Positions 33,666 to 41,619 of a stretch of 51,304 bases of DNA are shown in pieces (within the stretch, counting starts at the first letter, position 1; each line of letters starts with the position of its first letter). This DNA comes from Pseudonocardia acidicola. GTDB taxonomy: Bacteria; Actinomycetota; Actinomycetes; Mycobacteriales; Pseudonocardiaceae. A program made the translations under genes and the position numbers. The stretch lies in the NCBI RefSeq assembly GCF_012911935.1, contig NZ_JAAXLA010000048.1:1-51304 (forward strand). The letters run 5' to 3'. The notes under the pieces were generated by a model, which saw only the letters and a program-made list of their open reading frames with translations, did not search any database and was not told the DNA's origin.

Positions 33666-34334
33666 TCAGCGCACCGCCGGAGCGCGGATCGCCGAGTTGA
33701 GCAGCGCGGCGTTGGGGATGCTGAGGACCTCGTCCTCGGTGGTGAGGGTGGTGTAGATCAGGCCCATGTCGGCGACCGTGCCCTCGAGCGGACCGCCCAG
33801 CGCGCCGGAGTGGATGCAGACTCGCTGCCCCACGACGACCGGCCGGGCCAGCAGCAGGAGCAGGCCGGCGAACACGTTGCTCAGGGGCTGCTGGGCGGCG
33901 ATGCCGACGATGACCCCGGTGAGCGCGCCGCCGACGAGCAATTGCTGCAGCGGGATGGTCAGCAGGCCCAGCGCGCCGACGAACACGACGAGATAGCCCA
34001 CGAGCAGGCACAGCACCTTGGTGGCGGAGCCCGCGCCGGGGCCGGCGTGGCCGGCCGCGCGCCCCAGTTGGGTGGCGGTGCTCCGGGTCGCGACGATGCC
34101 GAGCAGCACGAAGACGACAGCCAGCCCGATGACGATCAGCCTGGTGTGCAACTCGGTCGCGTTCAGCCCGCCGAGGTTGCTGCCTGCGGTCAGCGCGGCG
34201 AGGGCGAGCGCGCCGGCCACGACGGCGCGGCGGAGGTCGGGCCGGATCCGGGCGTCCAGGACGTCGAGGGCTGCGGCCGCCCGTCCGCCCGGATGTCCGT
34301 CGGACCGGGGCCGCCGCAGTCGAAACGCTGCCAT
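33666..34334 (-). CDS. Small MscS-family mechanosensitive channel protein
   Basis: 222 residues with about four helices. The last (GALTGVIVGIAAQQPLSNVFAG region, about 140-165) is a typical Gly/Ala-rich MscS TM3 pore helix, followed by the beta domain (RPVVVGQRVCIHSG, GTVADMGLIYTTLTTEDEVLSIPNA). The protein ends right after the beta domain and lacks the alpha/beta vestibule present in E. coli MscS, so it is a minimal variant. It should form a heptameric tension-gated pore in the inner membrane, though cytoplasmic gating may differ. ATG 34334 is used. The divergent methyltransferase promoter lies just upstream. Confidence 0.82.
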   Translation of the reverse strand: MAAFRLRRPRSDGHPGGRAAAALDVLDARIRPDLRRAVVAGALALAALTAGSNLGGLNATELHTRLIVIGLAVVFVLLGIVATRSTATQLGRAAGHAGPGAGSATKVLCLLVGYLVVFVGALGLLTIPLQQLLVGGALTGVIVGIAAQQPLSNVFAGLLLLLARPVVVGQRVCIHSGALGGPLEGTVADMGLIYTTLTTEDEVLSIPNAALLNSAIRAPAVR

Positions 34335-34394
34335 CGGCTCTGTCTACCCGACCCCGCACGCGTCCACGCGGCCGGCCGTACCGGACGCGTGCGC

Positions 34395-34425
34395 TTGACC
34401 TGAACTGCGCTTGAGCTTCTACGGT
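34395..34425 (+). promoter_or_regulatory. Promoter of a leaderless methyltransferase transcript
   Basis: TTGACC (34395-34400) and TACGGT (34420-34425) are separated by 19 bases. The -10 ends six bases before ATG 34432, so transcription should begin on the start codon. Confidence 0.55.
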
Positions 34426-34431
34426 CGGCTG

Positions 34432-35073
34432 ATGAGTTCCACCGAGCCGGCCCCGTCACGTTCCACCTTCGACGAGGCGTACACCTCCCGCACCGCGCCG
34501 TGGGTGATCGGCGAGCCGCAACCGGCGATCGTCGCGCTGGAACGCGACGGCTGGATCCGCGGAAGGGTGCTCGATCCCGGGTGCGGCACCGGCGAGCACA
34601 CCATCCACCTCACCCGGCTCGGCTACGACGTCTGCGGCATCGACTCCTCGGAGCACGCGATCGAACAGGCTCGCGCCAACGCCGCCGAGCACGACGTCGC
34701 GGCCCGCTTCGAGATCGCCGACGCGCTGCAGCTGGGTGATGACCCGCTCTACGACACGGTCGTCGACAGCGCCCTGTTCCACATCTTCGGCCCCGCGGAC
34801 CGCAGCCGGTACCTGCACAGCCTGCACCGCGCCTGCCGCCCCGGCGCTCTGGTCCACGTCCTCGCCCTGTCCGACACCGGGCCGGGTTTCGGGCCTCAGG
34901 TCGGCGACACCGTGATCCGGGAGGCGTTCGGCGCCGGATGGGCCCTGGAGGACCTGCGACCGAGCCGGTATCGAGGGGTCATCGTCCGCGAGGCTCACGC
35001 CGCCTTGCTCGGCCGCCCGATGGGCGACCTCGTCGACCTGCCCGCCCGGCTCGCCCGGGCCCGCCGGATCTGA
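34432..35073 (+). CDS. Class I SAM-dependent methyltransferase
   Basis: 213 residues. VLDPGCGTGEHTIHLTRLGY is motif I, GIDSSEHAIEQA the acidic ribose contact of motif II, and DTVVDSALFHIF motif IV. The overall pattern resembles thiopurine/tellurite-type or UbiE-like small-molecule methyltransferases. The substrate is unknown. ATG 34432 is chosen over an in-frame upstream TTG (34411) because a -10 element ends six bases before it. It is convergent with the VOC gene, 9 bases away. Confidence 0.85.
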   Translation: MSSTEPAPSRSTFDEAYTSRTAPWVIGEPQPAIVALERDGWIRGRVLDPGCGTGEHTIHLTRLGYDVCGIDSSEHAIEQARANAAEHDVAARFEIADALQLGDDPLYDTVVDSALFHIFGPADRSRYLHSLHRACRPGALVHVLALSDTGPGFGPQVGDTVIREAFGAGWALEDLRPSRYRGVIVREAHAALLGRPMGDLVDLPARLARARRI

Positions 35074-35082
35074 CGCCCGCGG

Positions 35083-35472
35083 TCAGATGTGGACGGTCCC
35101 GTCCTCGCCCAGCGTCCACCCGGGGTTGTGGGCGACCTCCCACACGTAGCCGTCCGGATCGGTGAACGCGCCGGACGTGCCTCCCCACTCGGCGAGCGCC
35201 GCCGGCCGCACGATCGTCCCGCCGGCGCGTTGCGCCTCCGCGAGCACCGCGGCGACCTCCCCGGCCGAGCGGACGTTGTGGGCGAGTTCGATGCCCGGCG
35301 CGCCGTGGCCGCCGAGCGCGGTCCACAGCCCGAACACCATCCCGCCGGCCTGGAAGAAGCAGACCTCGTCGTCGGGCTGCCGGGCGCCGCCCCAGCCGAG
35401 CGCCTCGTAGAACGCGCGGGCGCGGGCGAGGTCGGTGACGCCGAGGGTGACGAGGCTGATGCGCTGGTCCAT
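35083..35472 (-). CDS. VOC-superfamily (glyoxalase/bleomycin-resistance-like) protein
   Basis: 129 residues with two beta-alpha-beta-beta-beta modules: SLVTLGVTDLARARAFYEALGW at the start and GAFTDPDGYVWEVAHNP at the end, where the Glu of WEV is a usual metal ligand. It belongs to the small actinobacterial VOC group with unknown substrates; possible roles include glutathione- or mycothiol-linked detoxification or drug sequestration. ATG 35472 fits the family start; ATG 35493 in the same frame adds seven residues. Confidence 0.85.
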   Translation of the reverse strand: MDQRISLVTLGVTDLARARAFYEALGWGGARQPDDEVCFFQAGGMVFGLWTALGGHGAPGIELAHNVRSAGEVAAVLAEAQRAGGTIVRPAALAEWGGTSGAFTDPDGYVWEVAHNPGWTLGEDGTVHI

Positions 35473-35496
35473 GCCGACATCATCGCCATCCATGGC

Positions 35497-36504
35497 TCAG
35501 GCCGGTGCGAGGCGCACGCGGGCGAGCACCGCCCGGTGGTCACTCCCCGCGACGTCGACGATCTCGAACCGGGTGGTCACCGCGTCGGCCGGGACCAGCA
35601 CGTGGTCGATCTGGATGCCGAGCCACCGCGGCAGCGACGACGGGTAGGTGCCGGCGAGGGCGCGCCCGGTCCCGGTCGCGGCGCTGCGGCACCCACCGAG
35701 ACCCGCTCGCAGCAGCGAATGGTCGAGCGTGGCGTTGAAGTCGCCGGCCACGATCGGCGGCACCGGCGCACCGCACCAGCCCGCGACGAGTTCGAGGTCG
35801 CTGCGCCACACCGGCGTCCACCGTGGCTTGAGCGGGGACGCGGCATGGACCGCGAAGAGGTCCCGGCGGCCGAGGATCCCGCCGGTGGCCTGCAGGTAGT
35901 GGCACCGCATCTCGTACCCCGTGCGGACGCGAAGATCCCCGGCTCGTGCCGAGGCCAGCAGCGTCACGCCCCACAGGTCGGCGGTGCCCGGTTCCGCGGA
36001 CACCCACGACCGGTAGCCCAGGTCCGCGACCAGCGGCATCAGCTTGTCGCGGAAGTCGGGTCCGGCCTCCGGGAGCACCACCACATCCGGGGTCTCCCGC
36101 TCGATCAGCCTGGCGAGCTCGCCGGTGTCGGCTCGTCCCTTGAGGACGTTGGCGCTCAGGATCGTCAGGTCGCCGGGGCCGGGGGCGGGAGCCGGCGCCG
36201 CGATCGCCCGGCGCGCGACGGCGGAGATCCCGGCCAGCGCCACCGTCCCGACCACGGCGGCGGCCGGGCGGGAACCCTTCCCGGTGGCGAGGACCGCGGC
36301 ACCCGCCGCCGCCGTCACCGCCGCGTGCGGCCGCCAGGCCGCCACGTCGACGAACGGGAACCGGCGGTCGAGCCGGAGCCGATCGGGAAGGACCGCCATC
36401 GCCGCCGCGCCACCGGCGGCCGCGACGAGACCCGCGCGGAGGCGACGGCGCCTCGCGCCGGGCGGGTCCGGGCGGCGAAGGGACGCAGGGCGCTGCCGGA
36501 ACAT
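35497..36504 (-). CDS. Membrane-anchored endonuclease/exonuclease/phosphatase (EEP) family protein
   Basis: 335 residues. The N-terminal part has two or three hydrophobic segments (about 20-40, 55-75, 80-98), then the EEP domain with ILSANVLKG (Asn), VVLPEAG (metal Glu), VAGDFNAT (Asp/Asn) and GSDHRAV (catalytic Asp-His). The catalytic set is complete. The layout, helices then an extracytoplasmic EEP domain, is common in actinomycetes, where such proteins may cleave phosphodiesters outside the membrane; the substrate is unknown. ATG 36504 has GGAGG upstream. An open frame to 36597 exists but is less likely. Confidence 0.85.
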   Translation of the reverse strand: MFRQRPASLRRPDPPGARRRRLRAGLVAAAGGAAAMAVLPDRLRLDRRFPFVDVAAWRPHAAVTAAAGAAVLATGKGSRPAAAVVGTVALAGISAVARRAIAAPAPAPGPGDLTILSANVLKGRADTGELARLIERETPDVVVLPEAGPDFRDKLMPLVADLGYRSWVSAEPGTADLWGVTLLASARAGDLRVRTGYEMRCHYLQATGGILGRRDLFAVHAASPLKPRWTPVWRSDLELVAGWCGAPVPPIVAGDFNATLDHSLLRAGLGGCRSAATGTGRALAGTYPSSLPRWLGIQIDHVLVPADAVTTRFEIVDVAGSDHRAVLARVRLAPA

Positions 36505-36751
36505 CGATGGGCTCCTCCCGTGGACCATGCTGCGGCACGCCCCGACGGTGGAGGTGCCGGCGCCGACCCGATCGCGGTCGGCGGGGCTCCCTGACAACGG
36601 GGACGGGGGCGTGCCGGGTTCCTGAGGACGCGAGACCTCCGTCGAGCGGTTGCGCTCCGCGCCGGCGAGACACTGCGTTCCACGTCATTCGGTACCGATC
36701 ATGGGCCGCACATGGGCCCGGCGCCCGCCCGGAAGGCCGTCGAGGGGCGGG

Positions 36752-37621
36752 CTATCCGCAGACGAGGTTCGCATCGCGTCCGCCGCCGTCGCGATACTGC
36801 GCCAACCAGGCGGGGGCGCCGGTGAAGGTGGTGGGGCACGCGGCGGACGCGGCGGCGGCGTCGCCTCCGGTCGCGATCCACAGTGGTACCGACTCCATCG
36901 GCTGCTGGGGGGCGAACTCCGGCGCCCAGGCCGCCTTGTACCGGCCGGCGGACGACGCGGTGTAGCCGCCGGTGATGGCCTGCCACCGGTACCCCGTGGA
37001 GTACAGCCCGACGGTCGGCACGCCGTGGCCGCGCAGGTAGTCGAGGGCGCCCTGCAGGTCCGCGGCGTTGGAGGGGCCGTCGCCGTGCCAGTTCGGCGCG
37101 GTCTCCACGTCGAGCCACCAGGTCAGCCGGAGCGTCGCGGGAGCCACCGATGTCGCGGTGGCCACCGCGTCGGCGGCGGCGTGCCAGCCGTAGTCGTAGG
37201 CGCATCCGGGGTCGGTGGTGGAACGGTTGTCCTTGCACAGCGCCGGGTCATGAGACCCCGACGCCGGCCAGTAGTGGTTGCTCGCCGGCGCGGGGTTGCC
37301 GGTGTTGACGTACACCGCCGCGCTGTTCGGCATGCGCGTGGCCCATCGGTACTGGGTGGCGAGGCAGGGGTTCTTCGAGAAGGCCAGGCCGCCGGTGACG
37401 CCGACGATCCCGAAGCTGCCGCCGGTCGGCAGCGGCTTGCCGCACTGGGGATAGGAGACGTCGTACCCGAGGGCTTTGGCCGGCGCGGGGGACGCCGCCC
37501 ATGCCGCCGACGTCGTCGCGGCCGTGAGCAGGGCGGTGAGCAGTGCGACGACGGCCGGCCGGGTCGACCGGATCAGCCGGCTGCCGTCCTGCCGCGTCCG
37601 GGAACGCCAGGCCGGGCGCAC
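36752..37621 (-). CDS. Secreted GH25-like (DUF1906-type) hydrolase-fold protein
   Basis: About 289 residues. A signal sequence (about 21-45, ending AAWAASP) leads into a domain that begins GYDVSYPQCGKPLP and contains TGGLAFSKNPC, YVNTGNP, WWLDVETAPNW and TVGLYSTGYRWQAI. It has paired cysteines and a TIM-barrel pattern like GH25 lysozymes or DUF1906 proteins. The Asp of GYDVSYP and the Asp/Glu of WLDVETA are candidate catalytic acids. It is expected to be extracellular and may act on cell wall; this is unproven. GTG 37621 is the chosen start; the frame stays open to 37759. Confidence 0.78.
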   Translation of the reverse strand: MRPAWRSRTRQDGSRLIRSTRPAVVALLTALLTAATTSAAWAASPAPAKALGYDVSYPQCGKPLPTGGSFGIVGVTGGLAFSKNPCLATQYRWATRMPNSAAVYVNTGNPAPASNHYWPASGSHDPALCKDNRSTTDPGCAYDYGWHAAADAVATATSVAPATLRLTWWLDVETAPNWHGDGPSNAADLQGALDYLRGHGVPTVGLYSTGYRWQAITGGYTASSAGRYKAAWAPEFAPQQPMESVPLWIATGGDAAAASAACPTTFTGAPAWLAQYRDGGGRDANLVCG

Positions 37622-37755
37622 GCTCGATCCGCTGCGGCACCGGCCCGCCCGCGGAGCAGAAGACAACAGTGATGCCTTTCGAACGGGGCCGCCGGACCGA
37701 TGCCCAGCGGAACGTAACGTTGCGAATTGGGGGCGACAACTGCCCGATGGAGGCG

Positions 37756-38055
37756 TCACGGGCGGTGGCCGCTGGGCGGCAGTCGGCGGGCAGCCCGACC
37801 GACGGCGACGACGATCTCCCCGGCGGTCAGCAGGATCAGTGGGACGGCGAGCCGGTGTTCCACGGTGGACCGCCGGAGGTCACCGCGCACCGCATGCGCG
37901 ACGGCATGCGTCAGCCCGCAGAGTGGGCAACGCCGACCGGTCAGTCTGCGGTAGACGCACGCGCCGGGCAGGTCGCGGCGACCGGTCCAGGCGGCGAACA
38001 GCACGTAGAGGCGCAGCATGGTGAACGCGGCGCGCCGGTCGTAGCGAACGCTCAC
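37756..38055 (-). CDS. DUF2752 membrane protein
   Basis: 99 residues, starting at GTG 38055 in a GTGA overlap with the upstream gene. The motif CPLCGLTHAVAHAVRGDL is the signature of DUF2752 (CPxCGxTRA type), followed by a hydrophobic C-terminal stretch (LAVPLILLTAGEIVVAVG). The two cysteines suggest a metal or redox role. Family function is unknown. It probably works with the small membrane protein encoded directly upstream. Confidence 0.78.
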   Translation of the reverse strand: MSVRYDRRAAFTMLRLYVLFAAWTGRRDLPGACVYRRLTGRRCPLCGLTHAVAHAVRGDLRRSTVEHRLAVPLILLTAGEIVVAVGRAARRLPPSGHRP

Positions 38056-38438
38056 CGCGGCCCGGCGGCGCTCACGGCACGCGCGTAGTTGACCCGCGCG
38101 TTGTAGTCGTGCACCTGGTCGACGGAGTAGACCGGAAGCTGCACGGTGTGCACGAGCTGTGGGCCCTGCACGACGATCTGCACCGATCCCTCGGTCCGCG
38201 TCTCCTTGACCAGCAGGAACAGCAGGCCCAGCAGGCAGAACACGAAGAAGATGATCGCGCAGACGATGGCCCAGGTCGGGATCCGTTCGGTGGTGCGCGA
38301 CATGTCGGTGAACAGCCACTGGACGCTGCCGACCGGTCGGGTGCCGGACGGTGTGATCACCCAGGACTGCGTGACCGCGATGTCGCCGATGCCGACGAGC
38401 ACCGGCTCCTGGCCACCCGCCGCCGCGTCCATACTCAC
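38052..38438 (-). CDS. Small membrane protein, function unknown
   Basis: 128 residues from GTG 38438, with GGGGAG six bases upstream. A soluble N-terminal part contains VTQSWVITPSGTRPVGSVQWLFTDM, then one helix (about 53-77, WAIVCAIIFFVFCLLGLLFLLV), followed by KETRTEGSVQIVVQGP and a C-terminal segment with HDYNARVNYARAVSA. I recall similar short proteins beside DUF2752 genes in actinomycetes, without assigned function. It overlaps the DUF2752 gene by four bases. Confidence 0.75.
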   Translation of the reverse strand: MSMDAAAGGQEPVLVGIGDIAVTQSWVITPSGTRPVGSVQWLFTDMSRTTERIPTWAIVCAIIFFVFCLLGLLFLLVKETRTEGSVQIVVQGPQLVHTVQLPVYSVDQVHDYNARVNYARAVSAAGPR

Positions 38439-38587
38439 GTTCCGCTCCCCCTGTCCCGCCCGGTGCGCCGGGCACGATCGCGTCTGCCCCCTCTCGGGGG
38501 ATCTCAGCACCTCGTGGGCCGCGAACCGGACACGGGGGCCGGATTCATCAACTCGGGTGACGGGCCTTGCCGCGGACCCGGCGTGCG

Positions 38588-39880
38588 TCAGATGGCGAGC
38601 AGGCGTGCGAGCTCGCCGGATCCGGGCGCGTTCGGTGTGGAACCCGGTGGTCGTGCGATGAGGTCGGTGCGGTGCAGCGGGTTGCGCCGCGGCCCGCCCG
38701 GTATCCAGGGTGGCGGGTGGAAGATCGGGAAGCCCTGGCTGAGGCTGACGGCCCATTCCTCGGAATGGATCAGGGTGTGGTGCCGCGGGCACAGCAGCAC
38801 CAGGTTGTGCAGCGCGGTGACCCCACCGTCGGCCCAGTGGAGAATGTGGTGCGCGTCGGCCCACTGCGCGGGACATTCGCAGCCGGGGAAGGCGCAGCCG
38901 CCGTCGCGCTGGACCAGCGCCCGGCGCATCCCGCGGGGCACCACCCGGGTGGTGCGGCCGATGTCGAGGGGTTCGCCGGTGGCGCCGAGCACGATCGGCA
39001 CCACCTGCGCGTCGCAGGCCCAGCGCCGCGCGTCCTCCGCGGCGATCGCGGACGCCAGCGTGCCGTCACCGAAATCCAACAGCCCGGCCCCGATACGGCG
39101 CTCGAGCACCTCGAGAGGGACGGTGACGGTGACGTGCGGGCGTTCCCCACCCTCGGTGGGCAGCGTCCCGGTGTCGAGCGAGCGGCGGGCGAGGTCGACC
39201 ACCGCATCACCCTGGCGTTGCGCCATGGTGCGCTCGTCGGGCACCCCACCCGCGGCCGGGGCCGGCGCGGCGAGCGGGGACAGCGCGGTGCGCAGGATCG
39301 CGGCGTCCTCGCGGGCGAACCAGCCGCGCGCCTCGAAGCCTGCGCCGCGGGGCACCAACGCGAACCGGGTCCGCGTCGGGTCCCCGTCGCGCGGGCGTGG
39401 CCCGTCTGGGTCGAGCCCGGCCAGCGCGGCCTTGCCCAGCTTGCGCACCGCGTCGGGGTCCAGGGCCCGGGCGAACCCGGCCAACTCGGCCTCCAAGCCC
39501 GCCCGGTGCCCCTCCAGATGCGCCGGCAACCCGGCCAGCGTGTCCTGAATCGCCCGCACATGCTCGGCCGAGACCGCCCCCTCGGCCACCGCCTCTGCGG
39601 TCACCGGCAACCCCGCCGCCCGCGCCTGCCCCGACAACCCACGGGCCGCCAGCACATCGCGCGCCGCGCGGACCCGCGCCGCGGCCGTGGACCGGGTCAC
39701 GTTCTGGGTGTCGCGCAGCAGATCGGCCACGCTCCCGTAGCCGTGCCGTTCGGCCAGCCCCCGGCTCTGCACCTCACGCACGAACCCCAGCATCCGCGCC
39801 CACGTCGTATTCAACTCGGTCTGCAGCGCACCGAGCGCGGCCAGCAACTCCATGTCGGAGGCCTGCCACAACTCGGTCAT
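38588..39880 (-). CDS. DUF222/13E12-family HNH endonuclease, SOS-regulated
   Basis: About 430 residues. The N-terminal DUF222 domain (about 1-290) includes GYGSVADLLRD and TRSTAAARVRAARDVL. The C-terminal HNH domain has CAFPGCECPAQWADAHHILHWADGG, then LLCPRHHTLIH, with zinc-binding cysteines and the catalytic His pair. These proteins occur in many copies in actinobacterial genomes and may cut or nick DNA; their biological role is unsettled. ATG 39880 is preferred over 39889 because TAGAAT (complement of 39888-39893) overlaps the first ATG and ends seven bases before the second, indicating a leaderless transcript. A perfect LexA box covers the promoter. Confidence 0.88.
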   Translation of the reverse strand: MTELWQASDMELLAALGALQTELNTTWARMLGFVREVQSRGLAERHGYGSVADLLRDTQNVTRSTAAARVRAARDVLAARGLSGQARAAGLPVTAEAVAEGAVSAEHVRAIQDTLAGLPAHLEGHRAGLEAELAGFARALDPDAVRKLGKAALAGLDPDGPRPRDGDPTRTRFALVPRGAGFEARGWFAREDAAILRTALSPLAAPAPAAGGVPDERTMAQRQGDAVVDLARRSLDTGTLPTEGGERPHVTVTVPLEVLERRIGAGLLDFGDGTLASAIAAEDARRWACDAQVVPIVLGATGEPLDIGRTTRVVPRGMRRALVQRDGGCAFPGCECPAQWADAHHILHWADGGVTALHNLVLLCPRHHTLIHSEEWAVSLSQGFPIFHPPPWIPGGPRRNPLHRTDLIARPPGSTPNAPGSGELARLLAI

Positions 39881-39887
39881 ACGGGCC

Positions 39888-39893
39888 ATTCTA
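39888..39893 (-). promoter_or_regulatory. Probable -10 element of the HNH endonuclease gene
   Basis: TAGAAT on the minus strand, seven bases before ATG 39880. It abuts the SOS box, so bound LexA would block RNA polymerase. Confidence 0.5.
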
Positions 39894-39894
39894 C

Positions 39895-39910
39895 TCGAAC
39901 ATGTGTTCGA
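39895..39910. promoter_or_regulatory. Perfect SOS (LexA) box
   Basis: TCGAACATGTGTTCGA contains CGAAC-N4-GTTCG, the LexA consensus of Gram-positive bacteria and actinobacteria, with no mismatch. It lies 14 bp upstream of the endonuclease start. DNA-damage induction of this gene is therefore expected. Confidence 0.8.
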
Positions 39911-40117
39911 TCACAGGCTCGGTCGTCCGGCGGTCCAGAAGGGACGACGAGCGGCGCGCAGCGTCCGCCAGGCGGGCTCCGGGTAATGCCGCATCATCCG
40001 ACGTTCGCCCTGTAGGCGGCTCACGACGGTCACGGTCTCCGTCACGCCCAGCCCGGCGGCCGCCTGCGGCGGCGGACCAGTGCACTCGGGCGCGGCGAGA
40101 ACCGCTCGCCGGCTTCG

Positions 40118-40768
40118 TCAGCCGACCCGCTGGGCTCTGAGAACGAGGTCGTGGGTGTGGCGGGCACCCGCACCGCCACTGATGTGTCGCGCCCGCCGCT
40201 CGTTGACCTTGACGACCCAGTCCTCATCGAGCGCCAGGTGCACATCGTCCGGGCTGACGTAGTCGGCAGGGTTGATCCCGTGCGCCCTGGCCTCCTCCAC
40301 GTCCACGTCGGCGTGATGCACCACCAGAAGGGTGCCGCCCGGCGCCACCAGGCGCATCAGGGTCCGGATCGCAGCGTTGTCGGGGGTGTGTCGCAAGGCC
40401 GGGTACTGAGCGCTCACGAGGTCGAAGGCCTCGCCGGCCAGGGGCGCCTCGAGCAGCCCGGCATGCAACCACTGAACCTGAGCACCCGCCTGGAGCGCAT
40501 TCTGCTCGGCCCGAGTCAGCGCTGCCTTCGCGACGTCCAGAGCCGTCACATGCCAGCCCCGCTGAGCCAGCCAGATGGCGTCCGCGCCTTCTCCGCAACC
40601 GACATCGAGGGCACGGCCTGGATGCAGGTCCGAGACCTCGTCAACGAGGGCGCCGTTCGGCTCACCGCTCCACACCGCCTCGTCGCCGGCGTACAGGGCA
40701 TCGAAGTGGGCACTGACCTCGGCCGCCGTGGGACCTGGCCTTCGGGACTCCGCGTCGCCATCGCTCAT
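40118..40768 (-). CDS. Class I SAM-dependent methyltransferase (TehB/TPMT-like)
   Basis: 216 residues. SAHFDALYAGDEAVWSGEPN is the usual N-terminal segment of this group, ALDVGCGEGADAIWLAQRGW is motif I, VTALDVAKAALTRAEQNA motif II, and FDLVSAQYPALRH motif IV. The first segment and the Trp-rich start resemble tellurite/thiopurine-type detoxifying methyltransferases common in actinomycetes. The substrate is unknown. It begins 12 bases after the tyrosine phosphatase gene on the same strand and may be co-transcribed with it. Confidence 0.86.
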   Translation of the reverse strand: MSDGDAESRRPGPTAAEVSAHFDALYAGDEAVWSGEPNGALVDEVSDLHPGRALDVGCGEGADAIWLAQRGWHVTALDVAKAALTRAEQNALQAGAQVQWLHAGLLEAPLAGEAFDLVSAQYPALRHTPDNAAIRTLMRLVAPGGTLLVVHHADVDVEEARAHGINPADYVSPDDVHLALDEDWVVKVNERRARHISGGAGARHTHDLVLRAQRVG

Positions 40769-40780
40769 GACGTCACACTC

Positions 40781-41332
40781 TCAGTTGCAGCGTGCGTTGT
40801 CTGTCACCTCCGACGGGCTGGTACCGCGTCCACCGACGGTTGCCTTGCCAGCGTCCGGCGCCGGGCTCGTCGTCCCCCGGTCCCGCTCCACCGGGTCGTC
40901 GACCGGCAGCACCCCGGGGTCCACCGCGGCGGCGAGCCGGGCGAACTCCCGCAGGCCGAACGTCGTCTGCAGCGCCACCGGCGCGCGCTCCACCACCGCG
41001 GAACGGTGCCGCGGGTTCGCCCCCAGCACCAGATCCGCCTCCTCGATCATCGTCGAGCGCAGCTGGCGGGCCGCGAACCGGCCCGCGATCACCCCGTCGA
41101 GACCCCACGGGGTGAGCTCGTCCCGGGTGTCCGGATGCATCTGCGCGCCGACCACGGCCCGCACCCCCGCGCTGGACACGTCGAACTCCGCCGCGGCGCG
41201 GCCACCGAGCCGGCCCACGAGAAGGTGCCTGGTCAGGATCTCCGCGAACGGCGACCGGCAGATGTTGCCCGTACACACGTACAGCAGGCGGAAGCTCGTC
41301 GCCCGCCGGCTGTGCCGCCCCACGTCACCCAT
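40781..41332 (-). CDS. Low-molecular-weight protein tyrosine phosphatase
   Basis: 183 residues. LLYVCTGNICRSPFAE is the CX5R phosphate loop (Cys nucleophile, Arg), and VDDPVE holds the general-acid Asp. DVSSAGVRAVVGAQMHPDTRDEL is also typical. Such phosphatases commonly regulate Wzz/BY-kinase-driven polysaccharide export. No BY-kinase domain is seen in this window, although two Wzz-like proteins are present at 19670 and 22363. ATG 41332 fits the family start; the frame is open to 41404. The last 25 residues are a polar tail. Confidence 0.88.
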   Translation of the reverse strand: MGDVGRHSRRATSFRLLYVCTGNICRSPFAEILTRHLLVGRLGGRAAAEFDVSSAGVRAVVGAQMHPDTRDELTPWGLDGVIAGRFAARQLRSTMIEEADLVLGANPRHRSAVVERAPVALQTTFGLREFARLAAAVDPGVLPVDDPVERDRGTTSPAPDAGKATVGGRGTSPSEVTDNARCN

Positions 41333-41619
41333 TGTCGCCGCATCGTCCCCATGCCGCTGCTGCGCGATCCCCCACACGTGGTGATCAACGCCCCGGACCC
41401 GCATCGGTTGTTGTCATCCGGACGCGAGGTGCTGACACGCACATCCACGGGCCGTCGCTTGTCGGTCCGGACGGCTGAATCCGTCGACCACGCCCCGTTC
41501 CCCGGGGTCGAGGACTGGGCCGGCCCATCGGCCGAGGTTGGCCTTGTCGCCGGGGCGAGTCGGCCCCCGGGCGTGCACAGCAACGGGCGACGAGGCCGAC
41601 AGGACGCAAGGGGGCGGCG

